NCBI GenBank assembly: GCA_016714935.1
Contig: JADKBU010000017.1
Coordinates: 1-28,231 of the forward strand
DNA: 28,231 nt
From: Candidatus Accumulibacter propinquus
GTDB lineage: Bacteria; Pseudomonadota; Gammaproteobacteria; Burkholderiales; Rhodocyclaceae
Reading direction: 5' to 3'
Shown here: piece after piece, positions 18,560-25,861 of the stretch
Layout: each line of letters starts with the position of its first letter
Position numbering within the stretch: position 1 is the first letter of the stretch
Notes under the pieces: generated by a model
Told to the model about the DNA's origin: nothing
The model's input: the letters and a program-made list of their open reading frames with translations, nothing else
Databases searched by the model: none
Translations under genes and position numbers: made by a program

Positions 18560-19654
18560 TCACTGTTTAACCCTCACCGCATCCACCAGTTGCTGCAGCA
18601 GCGACAGCACCGCCGCATTGGTGCGCTCGAGGCGAACCATGCTGCGCTCCATACGGATCATGCGCTGCTCCGCCTGACCATTCTTGAGATCCGCAATGAC
18701 GCGCGCGGCCTGACCTGCTGTACTGGCGTCCAACTCCAGCCGCGACAGGTCGATGTCGAGGATGCCGCTCTCCGTCAGTTGCGGGTTGGCGACCGCCGAA
18801 CCCGCGTCGACCATCTCGCCGGCGGACGGCGATGGGGCCGACTGGGTCTCGTCTCGGATCTCCTTGGCCACGTCCTCGACATCGGCACGCGTGAATTCGC
18901 TCTTGCCGCCGAGAAAGCCGGCCAGGAGCAGCCGATCGCAATGCGAATTGATGCGCCGGGGAACGCCCCCGCTGGCCTCGAAAAGCGCTTCGAAGGCCCC
19001 CGCGTCGAAGCGCGGCGAGCCTTTCGATCCGGCACACCTGAGCCGGTGCTCGATATACGCCTGCGTTTCGTCCTGATCCATCGGACCAATATGGCACGCG
19101 GCGATCACGCGCTGGCGCAATTGCTGCATCTGCGCGCTTTGCATGATCTTCCGGAACTCGGGCTGACCGATCAGGAAGCTTTGCAGCAAGGCTTGCGTGC
19201 CAAACTGGAAGTTCGACAGCATGCGCAGTTCTTCGACCGCGCGCGGCGTCAGGTTCTGTGCCTCGTCGACAATCAGCAGGCAACGCCGGCCCTGACGGGT
19301 GACGTCGACGAGGTAAGCCTCAAGGGCGAGCAGCAACTCCGACTTGCCCATATTCCTGGCGCCGACGCCGAAAGCGGCGGCGACCATGCGCAGGATGTCC
19401 TCGGCGTCAAGCTGCGTGCTGACCAGTTGGGCGGCCACCACTTTCGCCGAATCGAGATCGTTGAGCAGGCCGCGCACGATGGTGGTCTTGCCGGCACCGA
19501 CCTCGCCGGTAACGACGATGAAGCCTTCGTTCTGATTCAGACCATACTCAAGGTAAGCCATCGCCCGCCGGTGCTGCTTGCTGGCGAAATAGAACGAAGG
19601 ATCCGGGTTCAGTTGAAAGGGCTTGCTGGTCAAGCCATAGAAGGACTCGTACAT
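18560..19654 (-). CDS. XrtA-associated AAA/ExeA-like ATPase (TIGR03015-like)
   Basis: This is a 364-residue P-loop ATPase of the GspA/ExeA-like type that occurs in PEP-CTERM/EPS loci and is often called a putative secretion ATPase. The N-terminus MYESFYGLTSKPFQLNPDP is diagnostic. Walker A is GEVGAGKTT (residues 50-58), Walker B is CLLIVDEAQN (125-134), and an arginine-rich sensor region includes GGVPRRINSHCDRLLLAGF. The tail (about 270-364) is low-complexity or helical (RMIRMERSMVRLERTNAAVL), probably coiled coil. It has no membrane segment. Its exact role in assembly or export of EPS is not established. It sits nine bases after the outer-membrane protein gene, directly upstream of wecB. Confidence 0.94.
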   Translation of the reverse strand: MYESFYGLTSKPFQLNPDPSFYFASKQHRRAMAYLEYGLNQNEGFIVVTGEVGAGKTTIVRGLLNDLDSAKVVAAQLVSTQLDAEDILRMVAAAFGVGARNMGKSELLLALEAYLVDVTRQGRRCLLIVDEAQNLTPRAVEELRMLSNFQFGTQALLQSFLIGQPEFRKIMQSAQMQQLRQRVIAACHIGPMDQDETQAYIEHRLRCAGSKGSPRFDAGAFEALFEASGGVPRRINSHCDRLLLAGFLGGKSEFTRADVEDVAKEIRDETQSAPSPSAGEMVDAGSAVANPQLTESGILDIDLSRLELDASTAGQAARVIADLKNGQAEQRMIRMERSMVRLERTNAAVLSLLQQLVDAVRVKQ

Positions 19655-19663
19655 GATGCCCGA

Positions 19664-21259
19664 TCAGAAGCTGTGCGAGAGGGCACCGGTCAGCGCGCTC
19701 TCCGTATAGCTGCTCGCACCGTCGGCAATCACCCGTCGCGCGCCGATGTTGGCCTGCGTTTTCGGGGAGATGCGGGTAGACCACAGCAGATAGGCCCCTT
19801 GTGTCTTGCTGTCCGGCACGTTTTCCAGGTAACTGATGCTGCGCTGCTGGGTCAGCGACAGCGAAAGCGTCGACAAGCCGGTCAACTGATGCCCCCAGAT
19901 GAGGCCAACACCGCGCTGCAGGGTCCGGTTGCTCAAGGAGTAATCATTGGTCACCCCGTTGGCCAGGCCCAGAGGCTGTTGCTCGCTCTCGGTCATGTTC
20001 AGGGTCACGGTGTTGCGGGCGCCGAGCAAGGCGAAGGAAAGCTGTTGCAGCGTCTGCAGGTTCGGGCGATCGTTCAGGTAACCATTGACCACCGTGCCGT
20101 CAGCCGGCAGCCCGCGGGCCTGCAGCACCTGCGTCACCTGCTCGCGGACCGCGTCCGGCGCCATCCCGGGGTTGCTGGCGGCGATGATCGCATAGAAGGC
20201 GTCGAAGTTGCTGCCTTGCCCGGTATACCCGACGCCCGCCGGCTGGAAGGAAACGTTCCGGCTGGCCCGATAGGTCACCATCGAGAGCGGCATCCGGTGG
20301 CTGAAACTGACGTCGTAGCCATCACCGAAGAAACGCCGGTTCTGGGTGGCCGACAGTTCCGTACGCGGGCCTGGCGTCCACACGAAACCATAACCTGAAG
20401 TGTTGTGCGTCTCCTGCTGCAGACTCACGTAATTGTTCGACTCCTGCCCACCGATGAGCGACACGCGCCATTGCGGATTGATCCGGTAAGTCAGGGTCAG
20501 CCCATAACGCGTGGCCTCGTAGTCCTGGCCGCGCGAGTAGTCGCTGCGCACGTTGCTCGCATCCAGCGCCCAGGAAAGCGGCCCCCAGCCGGTGAGACCA
20601 TTGACCCTGCCCACCCACTCGCTGGAGTTGAGGTCAGGCGCCAGACCGGATTGTGAGGAGGTCGTCGTTCCCTTGTAGCGCAGGAAATACTCGGTGGAGG
20701 TCAGGAACCTGCCCTTGATATAGGGAGAAATCGAGTAGCTCGACGTTTCCGTCTGGTTACGGTTGACGTTGGCATTACTCGGCGAAATCGCGCCAAAGGC
20801 AGAAAGATACTGTTGCGAGATGCTTCCCGTCGCATCGATGTACAACCAGTCATCGATGGCTTCCAGCGTCCCGATTGCCGTCAGCGCATTCTGGTGGCCA
20901 TTCGACGAGGACTCCCGGGCATAGATCTGTTCGGTAAAGGCGTAACTCAGGCGCAGACTGGCACGCCCTCCCTTGCCGTCGATCGAGATCCCGGGGGTGA
21001 TGCCGGTAACCAGATCGCTGGTCCGGTTGGTGGAGTTGAGATAGAGATTGTTGGTCAGCGTCTCGGTGACGGCAAGGGTCGGCGTGATCCGCCAATTCTC
21101 GGCATGCGCCGCCGGAATGGCGCCGCAAATCAGCGCAACACCCAGCCAGGATGCGGGCGCCTGGTAGCGCCGGCCGTCCCGGACAGGGGCTGGATCAACA
21201 GCATAACGCCTGCTCCGCGGCCCGGCGAAAAGGGCATGTCCGGTCGTCCCTTCAAGCAT
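19664..21259 (-). CDS. PEP-CTERM-system outer-membrane beta-barrel protein (TIGR03016-like)
   Basis: This is a 531-residue predicted outer-membrane protein of the family found only beside XrtA/PEP-CTERM EPS genes. An N-terminal signal peptide (hydrophobic ASWLGVALICGAIPAAHA, cleavage likely before ENWRITP) is preceded by an unusually long arginine-rich n-region (about 35 residues). The mature part has alternating beta-strand patterns throughout (for example YSISPYIKGRFLTSTEYFLR, YGLTLTYRINPQWRVSLIG) and ends in phenylalanine (GALSHSF), the usual barrel C-terminal signature. ATG at 21259 (MLEGTTGH) is chosen with AAGG nine bases upstream. It overlaps the kinase stop by eight bases. Upstream in-frame ATGs lie inside the Tyr-repeat DNA of the kinase gene and would only add a Met-Val-Thr-Ala repeat. 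The role is probably EPS secretion or anchoring (inferred). Confidence 0.92.
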   Translation of the reverse strand: MLEGTTGHALFAGPRSRRYAVDPAPVRDGRRYQAPASWLGVALICGAIPAAHAENWRITPTLAVTETLTNNLYLNSTNRTSDLVTGITPGISIDGKGGRASLRLSYAFTEQIYARESSSNGHQNALTAIGTLEAIDDWLYIDATGSISQQYLSAFGAISPSNANVNRNQTETSSYSISPYIKGRFLTSTEYFLRYKGTTTSSQSGLAPDLNSSEWVGRVNGLTGWGPLSWALDASNVRSDYSRGQDYEATRYGLTLTYRINPQWRVSLIGGQESNNYVSLQQETHNTSGYGFVWTPGPRTELSATQNRRFFGDGYDVSFSHRMPLSMVTYRASRNVSFQPAGVGYTGQGSNFDAFYAIIAASNPGMAPDAVREQVTQVLQARGLPADGTVVNGYLNDRPNLQTLQQLSFALLGARNTVTLNMTESEQQPLGLANGVTNDYSLSNRTLQRGVGLIWGHQLTGLSTLSLSLTQQRSISYLENVPDSKTQGAYLLWSTRISPKTQANIGARRVIADGASSYTESALTGALSHSF

Positions 21260-22208
21260 CTTCGGCAACCTTGCCACCATAGCCGTAACCATAGCCATAG
21301 CCGTAACCATAGCCGTAACCATCCTGCGTGCTGGTGCGCGCCTGGTTGAGCAGCACCAGTTTCACCGGGCAGGAGTCGATCGCGGCGAGCGCGTGCTTGA
21401 CGTCACTACGAACGGTGCTTTCAGCCTTCACGACGACGACGACCTGCCCCATGTGGCTGGCCAGTACCCTCGCCTCGGTGGTCATCAACAGCGGCGGCGA
21501 ATCGAAGATGATGATCCGGTCCGGATAACGGTTGGCCATCTCGTCGAGCAACTTGACCATGGCCTCACTGGCCAGCAGTTCGGTCGCGCGCGCATGCTGT
21601 GTCCCGCTCGGAAGAATGCTCAACTTGTCGACGCTGGTCCTCATCATCACCTGCGACAGCGCCACCGACTCGTCGGTGAGCACATCGAGGAGGCCGCGCG
21701 ACGGCGGCAGGCCGAGCATCTTGAGCACCGATGGCTTCGGCACGTCGGCATCGACCAGCATCACCGTGTTGTCCAGTTCCATGGCGATGCTCATCGCCAG
21801 GTTGATCGCGGTGAAGCTCTTGCCCTCACCGGAAACCGCGCTGGTCACCATGATCAGGTTGCCGCGCTTGATCGGCGTAGCCCCTTTGCCCATGGCGTTG
21901 GCGATCAGCGGCCGCTTGATGACCCGATACTGATCGGCAAGCTGCGATCGGGGCGCATCCGGACTGATCAGGCCGGCCGCCGAAAGCGCATTGAGATCGA
22001 TCTCGATGTGACGGGACACCGCAACGGCGGCCGGCGCAGCCGCGCCTGCTGGCGCTTGTCGCTTGATGATCGGCACCGGCGTCGACGGCACTGGCGAATC
22101 GGCATTTGCGGACGCCGGCGCTTCGGTGTCGGCAGCCGAACCGGTGACCTCGACACCCGCCTTGCGCAACTGTTCCAGACGCTTCGCCGCTTGTTCAATG
22201 AGGCTCAT
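21252..22208 (-). CDS. XrtA-associated tyrosine autokinase (BY-kinase)
   Basis: This is a bacterial tyrosine kinase of the Wzc-C/CapB type (318 residues), the cytoplasmic partner of the chain-length determinant controlling EPS polymerisation and export. Marks are Walker A TSAVSGEGKSFTAIN (residues 122-136), Walker A' VMLVDADVPKPSV (149-161) and Walker B IIIFDSPPLL (232-241). At the C-terminus, residues 297-312 form an uninterrupted Gly-Tyr repeat with seven tyrosines, the probable autophosphorylation cluster, followed by GGKVAEDA. The N-terminal ~65 residues are an Ala/Pro-rich linker. ATG at 22208 has GAGGA seven bases upstream. The gene follows the Wzz gene by nine bases and overlaps the barrel gene by eight. 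Membership of the TIGR03018 type is supported by context and length. Confidence 0.95.
   Translation of the reverse strand: MSLIEQAAKRLEQLRKAGVEVTGSAADTEAPASANADSPVPSTPVPIIKRQAPAGAAAPAAVAVSRHIEIDLNALSAAGLISPDAPRSQLADQYRVIKRPLIANAMGKGATPIKRGNLIMVTSAVSGEGKSFTAINLAMSIAMELDNTVMLVDADVPKPSVLKMLGLPPSRGLLDVLTDESVALSQVMMRTSVDKLSILPSGTQHARATELLASEAMVKLLDEMANRYPDRIIIFDSPPLLMTTEARVLASHMGQVVVVVKAESTVRSDVKHALAAIDSCPVKLVLLNQARTSTQDGYGYGYGYGYGYGYGGKVAEDA
21279..21320 (-). repeat. Gly-Tyr coding microsatellite in kinase tail
   Basis: Seven copies of a GGY-TAY hexamer (mostly the 12-base unit GGTTACGGCTAT), in frame, encode seven alternating Gly-Tyr pairs in the autokinase tail. Read one frame over, the same DNA gives ATG codons in the frame of the downstream barrel gene (Met-Val-Thr-Ala repeats). 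Units are multiples of three, so gain or loss keeps both frames open. Confidence 0.95.
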
Positions 22209-22217
22209 GGGTGTTCC

Positions 22218-23777
22218 TCAGGCAGTACGGACGGAAATAAGAAACAAGGCGAGAAGTCCCGCGCCATAGGCCGCAATCAGTGATCCACAGGCAGCAGCAA
22301 AGCGCAGCAAATCCTTCCTGTCGCGACGCTGGCTTTCCTCGTCGACGAGCATGGACACGGTCCCGAGCAGCGGTAGGCCGCAGGCTTCCCGCAGGGAGCG
22401 CGAATCGAAAAACACCGGTCGGAGCTGACTGGCGGCAAAGGTGGCAGCCACCCCGGCAACCAGCGCCAGGAGCAAGGTCAGCGGCAGGAACAGGGTGCGA
22501 TTGGGGGCTACCGGCTTGGGTGAAGCGCGCGGCGGATCGATCAGCCGAAAATCGACGCCGGCGGTGTTGTCCATCTCGCTCCCGAGGCTGGCCGATTCAC
22601 GCCGCTGCACCAGTTGTTCGTAGTTCTTGCGGTTGATCTCGTAGTCGCGATTCAGCTGCGTAAACTCCGCCTCGATCTGGGGCACCAGACTGATCGCCGA
22701 TTTCAGCCGATCGTAGCGCGCCTGATACTCGCCAACACGTGTCTGCAGCGCCGCGACCCGCGCCTCCATTTCGGAGAGGGTCACCTTCAGTTGCTGGTAA
22801 ACCGGATTGGCGTTGACCGAAACGCTGGGATTGGTGACGGCCGTCTTGCGGCGGGCGACGATCTCCTGCTGCTTCTGCTCTTCGAGATCCTTGATCAGGC
22901 GCCGCGTGCTCACGACGTCAGGGTGCTTGTCGGTGAAACGCTGCAACATCGCGTCGAGATTGCGCTTGAGGGCGTCTATCCGACTGTCGATCTCCGGCAC
23001 CGCCACGCCGGCAATCGGCTCCTGACTTGAGTCCGGCAGCACGGTCGGCTCCTCGCCCTGGATCTGGCGCCTGAGCGCGTCACGCGAATTCTGGGCCTCG
23101 CGCAGTTCGAGCCGGCTCTGCTCAAGAAGCGCGCCGGTGGCACTCATCTGCGCGAAATGGTCCTTGCCCTCGGAATTCTGGTTGGCCAGATTGCGCAGCT
23201 TGAATTCCTTCAGTCGCGCCTCGGCCTCCTCGAGTTTCTTCTCGTAGCCGGCGATCTCCTTGTCGAGAAACTTGCGTGCCGCTTCGGTATCCTTGCGGGA
23301 GTCGCCGAGATTCGATTCGACAAAGATCGAAACCAGCGATTGCACCACGCGCTTGGCGTGCTCGGGCTGCGTATCGCGGTAGGTGATGGTGTAGATATTG
23401 TCGCGCGAAGTATTGTTGATCTTCAGCGACGACATCAGTGTTTCCACCAGCGCTTCCCGGTCCACTTTCGACTGGATGTTCAGATCAAGGTCCGCCATCC
23501 GGATCAGCTTCTCGACGTTCGGCCGGTTGATCAAGGTGCGGCTGAGCAGCATGACCTGCTGATCGACGTTCGGCTGTGTGACCAGACCGGACATCAGCGG
23601 CCGGAGAATCGACTGGGTATCGACAAAGATGCGCGCCGACGCTTCGTACTTGTCGGGAATGGCCAGGACGGCCGCCACGCTCGCCGCGCCCACGACCCAG
23701 GCGACGACGACCCCCAGCCAGCGACGCTTCCACATCCCGCGCAGGACCGTTAACGCCTGTCGAATCAGTTCATCCAT
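22218..23777 (-). CDS. XrtA-system polysaccharide chain-length determinant (Wzz/GNVR domain)
   Basis: This is an inner-membrane co-polymerase (519 residues) of the Wzz family, the type in exosortase-A loci (TIGR03007-like), setting EPS chain length with the autokinase. The N-terminus has a membrane helix (LGVVVAWVVGAASVAAVLAI, about residues 20-39) and the Wzz motif region (KYEASARIFVDTQSILRPLM). Residues ~160-390 are long periplasmic coiled coil (for example EIAGYEKKLEEAEARLKEFK). The C-terminal GNVR-type block contains YQARYDRLKSAISLVPQIEA with ENYEQLVQRRESA. A second helix (FLPLTLLLALVAGVAATFAA, about 429-448) leads to a cytoplasmic tail and a last helix near the C-terminus. ATG at 23777 follows the export gene by ~96 bases. 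It has no kinase domain; the kinase is encoded separately and immediately downstream. Confidence 0.94.
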   Translation of the reverse strand: MDELIRQALTVLRGMWKRRWLGVVVAWVVGAASVAAVLAIPDKYEASARIFVDTQSILRPLMSGLVTQPNVDQQVMLLSRTLINRPNVEKLIRMADLDLNIQSKVDREALVETLMSSLKINNTSRDNIYTITYRDTQPEHAKRVVQSLVSIFVESNLGDSRKDTEAARKFLDKEIAGYEKKLEEAEARLKEFKLRNLANQNSEGKDHFAQMSATGALLEQSRLELREAQNSRDALRRQIQGEEPTVLPDSSQEPIAGVAVPEIDSRIDALKRNLDAMLQRFTDKHPDVVSTRRLIKDLEEQKQQEIVARRKTAVTNPSVSVNANPVYQQLKVTLSEMEARVAALQTRVGEYQARYDRLKSAISLVPQIEAEFTQLNRDYEINRKNYEQLVQRRESASLGSEMDNTAGVDFRLIDPPRASPKPVAPNRTLFLPLTLLLALVAGVAATFAASQLRPVFFDSRSLREACGLPLLGTVSMLVDEESQRRDRKDLLRFAAACGSLIAAYGAGLLALFLISVRTA

Positions 23778-23873
23778 CGCATTCAGACTTTATCAGTATC
23801 GTTTCAGGGTTATTCCCGACGTTCAGCGACGCAAGGAAAAGCACGCAGGGCATTGCCAGGCGAACCGGCTGAA

Positions 23874-24503
23874 TTAGAACCAGCTCTGCGGAATGATCAG
23901 CACGTCGCCGGGTTTCATGTCCACATTTGCCGACACGTCACCCCGCCGGATGAGATCACGCAAGCGAACGCTGTACTGTTGCTTGTTGCCTTCAACCGTG
24001 CGCACGATCGACGCCCCGTTGCCATCGGCAAAATCCGTCAGGCCACCAACGGCAATCATCACATCCAGCAGCGTCGTGTTCTGCTTGTACGGCAGCGCCT
24101 GCGGCTTCGACGCTTCGCCAACGACACGGATCTGCTCGCTCTGGGTGCCGATGAAACCGGTGACGATCACCGTCACGACCGGATCCCGGATGAAGGTTCC
24201 CAGGGCCTTCTCCATGTCTCGCCCCAAGGCGGTGGGCGTCTTGCCCATCGCCGGCATGTCCTCGATCAGCGGACCGGCAATCATCCCGTCCGGACGTACG
24301 GGGACGGTCATCGAAAGCTCCGGGTTACGCCAGACGATAATGTTGACCTGGTCGCCAGGCCCGATGATATAGCGATAGTCAGCGGAGGCTGCCAAAGCGG
24401 GTGCCGGTGGATACGAAGCACAGCCCGTCACCAGGGCTCCGAGCACCGCGAGCAAAACCCAACGAAATGCGACGCCACTCACATCATGCAGGCGTGTAAC
24501 CAT
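23874..24503 (-). CDS. XrtA-system polysaccharide export lipoprotein (Wza-like)
   Basis: This short Wza-type outer-membrane exporter (209 residues) is the first gene of the locus. The signal peptide ends with a lipobox LVTGC (Cys28), so it is lipidated and sorted to the outer membrane. The polysaccharide export domain begins at YRYIIGPGDQVNIIVWRNPE and includes VPVRPDGMIAGPLIEDMPAMG. A second, SLBB-like domain runs through GTQSEQIRVVGEASKPQALP, IAVGGLTDFADGNGASIVR and GDVLIIPQSWF at the C-terminus. ATG at 24503 is chosen over upstream options because of the AGGAGA ribosome site six bases upstream. Upstream codons in the same frame carry no signal-like sequence. Its length is at the short end for Wza but typical of exosortase-A loci (TIGR03027-like). 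Confidence 0.93.
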   Translation of the reverse strand: MVTRLHDVSGVAFRWVLLAVLGALVTGCASYPPAPALAASADYRYIIGPGDQVNIIVWRNPELSMTVPVRPDGMIAGPLIEDMPAMGKTPTALGRDMEKALGTFIRDPVVTVIVTGFIGTQSEQIRVVGEASKPQALPYKQNTTLLDVMIAVGGLTDFADGNGASIVRTVEGNKQQYSVRLRDLIRRGDVSANVDMKPGDVLIIPQSWF

Positions 24504-24508
24504 AATGC

Positions 24509-24514
24509 TCTCCT
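24509..24514 (-). promoter_or_regulatory. Strong ribosome binding site of the export lipoprotein gene
   Basis: The coding strand carries AGGAGA, preceded by an A-rich stretch, five to six bases before the ATG at 24503. It is the best Shine-Dalgarno in the locus and decides the start of the first EPS gene over the in-frame codons further upstream. Confidence 0.85.
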
Positions 24515-24592
24515 TTTTAGTCGCCAGCTTGGAAAACGGCTTGCGGCAAGTCTCAAAGCCCCGGCGCCGACGGATACCGATATGCGCGCCAC

Positions 24593-24620
24593 AGTATAGT
24601 GGAATTGGCAGGGCACACAA
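24593..24620 (-). promoter_or_regulatory. Candidate sigma-70 promoter of the EPS operon
   Basis: On the coding (minus) strand, TTGTGT (24615-24620) is separated by 16 bases from TATACT (24593-24598), a five-of-six -10 match with a weak -35. Transcription would start near 24586, leaving an 80-base leader before the ATG at 24503. It is the only promoter-like pair I find close to the first EPS gene. Sequence match only. Confidence 0.45.
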
Positions 24621-25116
24621 AAGTGTAGCGCCGGAGCCGACAAACTAGCCTGGGCACTCAAGGCGCCCGCCGGCAAGCCGCGCGGATCCGGTCAAAGCCC
24701 CGACGCAAGCAACAATATACTTTTTCAACAATGACTTACGAACCACAGCCGGGGTTCTTGCAGGCCCCCGAAGGGTCGCCATCACTGCCGCCACGGAGCC
24801 AGGGCAGGCAAACAGAGAGGCCTGCAGCGCCCTCTCGACGCGGCGCATGTTGTCGCATCACCACCACACCCCCCACGGCTTGTCTCGCCCGGCGCCTGGT
24901 CGGCAGTCCCCGGAACACCCTGACCAACGACAGATTACCTGCTCCAGCGGATCGGGGAAGGGAAATAACGCACACTCGACCACACGTCAACGCAGACGCG
25001 ACAAACTATCGGCATCCCGGCAGGCATGTTGCCGCAGGAAAAACGATCGCGGTCAGGGTTCTTTCAGGGGGGCTAATGCGGTTTCCAGCAATGCGCATAC
25101 CGACCATGGGCGCACT

Positions 25117-25253
25117 CCCTCCCCTTCAAGGGGAGGGCTGGGGTGGGGATGGGGTGATCATGCATGGAAAGGACGGCTCTTTTCCCCATCCCCCTCCCAA
25201 CACTTCCAATCGCAAACGTCGCTGTCGCGACCTTCCCCTTGAAAGGGGAGGAG
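25117..25253. repeat. REP/MITE-like inverted-repeat element
   Basis: The left end is a perfect palindrome: ten bases CCCTCCCCTT at 25117-25126, one central C, then the complement to 25137. The right end (25232-25251) is a second hairpin, CTTCCCC then TT-GA-AA then GGGGAGG, with one wobble. Between them, GGGTGGGGATGGGG (about 25142-25156) is complementary to CCCCATCCCCCTCC (about 25186-25199), so the whole block can fold as a large hairpin with hairpin ends. The pattern is like the short intergenic palindromic repeats common in high-GC proteobacteria. It has no coding capacity. Confidence 0.75.
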
Positions 25254-25307
25254 TTCCTTTGGCAATTTTGTCCATGCATCGGAATTCCGGGATGTTTTTC
25301 TGGAAAT

Positions 25308-25321
25308 CGCCCAAAGGGGCG
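25308..25321 (-). terminator. Weak stem-loop after the small secreted protein gene
   Basis: On the coding strand a five-base CGCCC/GGGCG stem with a four-base loop lies about 20 bases after the stop at 25342. It is followed by ATTTCC rather than a T-run, so it is a poor intrinsic terminator and may only stabilise the transcript end. Confidence 0.25.
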
Positions 25322-25341
25322 TCGATACTTGCCGATGCGAT

Positions 25342-25785
25342 CTAGTTCGATCGCGCCTTGCGCAAGGCCTCGATCCGCGGCGAGGCTTTTTCGGAGGGGA
25401 TGAAGCGCTGCGGATGGTCGGCGAGAAAAAGGCCGCGCTCGCCGGCGCTGCGCTGTCGCAGGAACCAAAGCCCGGACTGACCGACACGGTATTGAAGATC
25501 GCTGCTGGAGATCGGCCGCTCAGGCGCGGGCAAGACCAGGAAGACCACCGACAGGTCGGCCGCTCCCTTATACACCGCATCGACCTTGATCACCGCCAGG
25601 AGCAGGTCTTCGCCAGCGACGCGTAGCGGGCTCTGGCCGATCAAGGTGCCGGTGAGCACGAGTTCCGAACGCTCAAGCAGCTCGGATTCCGACATGCGCG
25701 TCCACATCGCCGCGGCGTCAGGACCGACGACGAGCAGGAAGCCGCAGAGGAGGGTTCGCAACCATGCCGAATAGCGTCTCAACAT
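25342..25785 (-). CDS. Small secreted protein of unknown function beside the metalloprotease
   Basis: This 147-residue protein is one I do not recognise. Residues 1-26 (MLRRYSAWLRTLLCGFLLVV, then GPDAAA) form a signal peptide, so it is exported. The mature ~120 residues have a beta-rich pattern: SELVLTGTLIGQSPLR, LLAVIKVDAVYKGAADLSVV, FLVLPAPERP, YRVGQSGLWFLRQR and GLFLADHPQRFIP. This order (strand, variable turn, F/V-KV-xxxYKG, later GxxGLWFL) resembles small OB-fold/netrin-like domains, but the N-terminal cysteine of TIMP-type inhibitors is absent, and the mature protein has no cysteine at all. ATG at 25785 has AGGA about ten bases upstream. It follows the metalloprotease by 76 bases, within which lies a stem-loop, so co-expression is likely. 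A role tied to the protease is only a guess. Confidence 0.6.
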   Translation of the reverse strand: MLRRYSAWLRTLLCGFLLVVGPDAAAMWTRMSESELLERSELVLTGTLIGQSPLRVAGEDLLLAVIKVDAVYKGAADLSVVFLVLPAPERPISSSDLQYRVGQSGLWFLRQRSAGERGLFLADHPQRFIPSEKASPRIEALRKARSN

Positions 25786-25813
25786 CCAGAGAAATCCTGT
25801 GTAATGCGTGGAT

Positions 25814-25844
25814 GTCCACCGGAGGCGAAAGCACTTCGGTGGAC
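25814..25844 (-). other. Stem-loop between metalloprotease and small secreted protein genes
   Basis: A perfect eight-base stem GTCCACCG/CGGTGGAC with a 15-base loop lies 18 bases after the protease stop. There is no T-run. It could be an mRNA-stabilising or partial attenuation structure that lowers expression of the downstream gene. Confidence 0.5.
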
Positions 25845-25861
25845 AGTCTCCGACAAACCAA

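Larger units (their letters stand above)
24504..25341. other. Gene-poor intergenic region of ~840 bases
   Basis: There is no open frame with codon structure or recognisable protein here on either strand. It contains the EPS promoter candidate near 24593-24620, an AT-rich island at 24712-24737 (run of T and A in otherwise GC-rich DNA, possibly a protein-binding or UP-like site), and a REP/MITE-like inverted repeat near 25117-25253. The rest shows no feature I can support; no tRNA, riboswitch or small gene was recognised. Its size is in line with a regulatory region for the large operon to its left. Confidence 0.7.

Noticed and set aside
16853..20398. Two long plus-strand open frames (560 and 602 codons)
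   Set aside because: They lie antisense to the deacetylase, wecB, ATPase and barrel genes, show no recognisable motif, and have the composition of complement-strand shadows.
24652..24668. A second -24/-12-like match (GGGCGCCTTGAGTGCCC, minus strand) before the EPS operon
   Set aside because: The GG/GC spacing fits, but the first T and most other consensus bases are missing; a chance match in GC-rich DNA is likely.
24731..25345. A 204-codon plus-strand frame in the intergenic region
   Set aside because: Its product is Pro/Arg-rich with no domain, it reads through the palindromic repeat and has no ribosome site.
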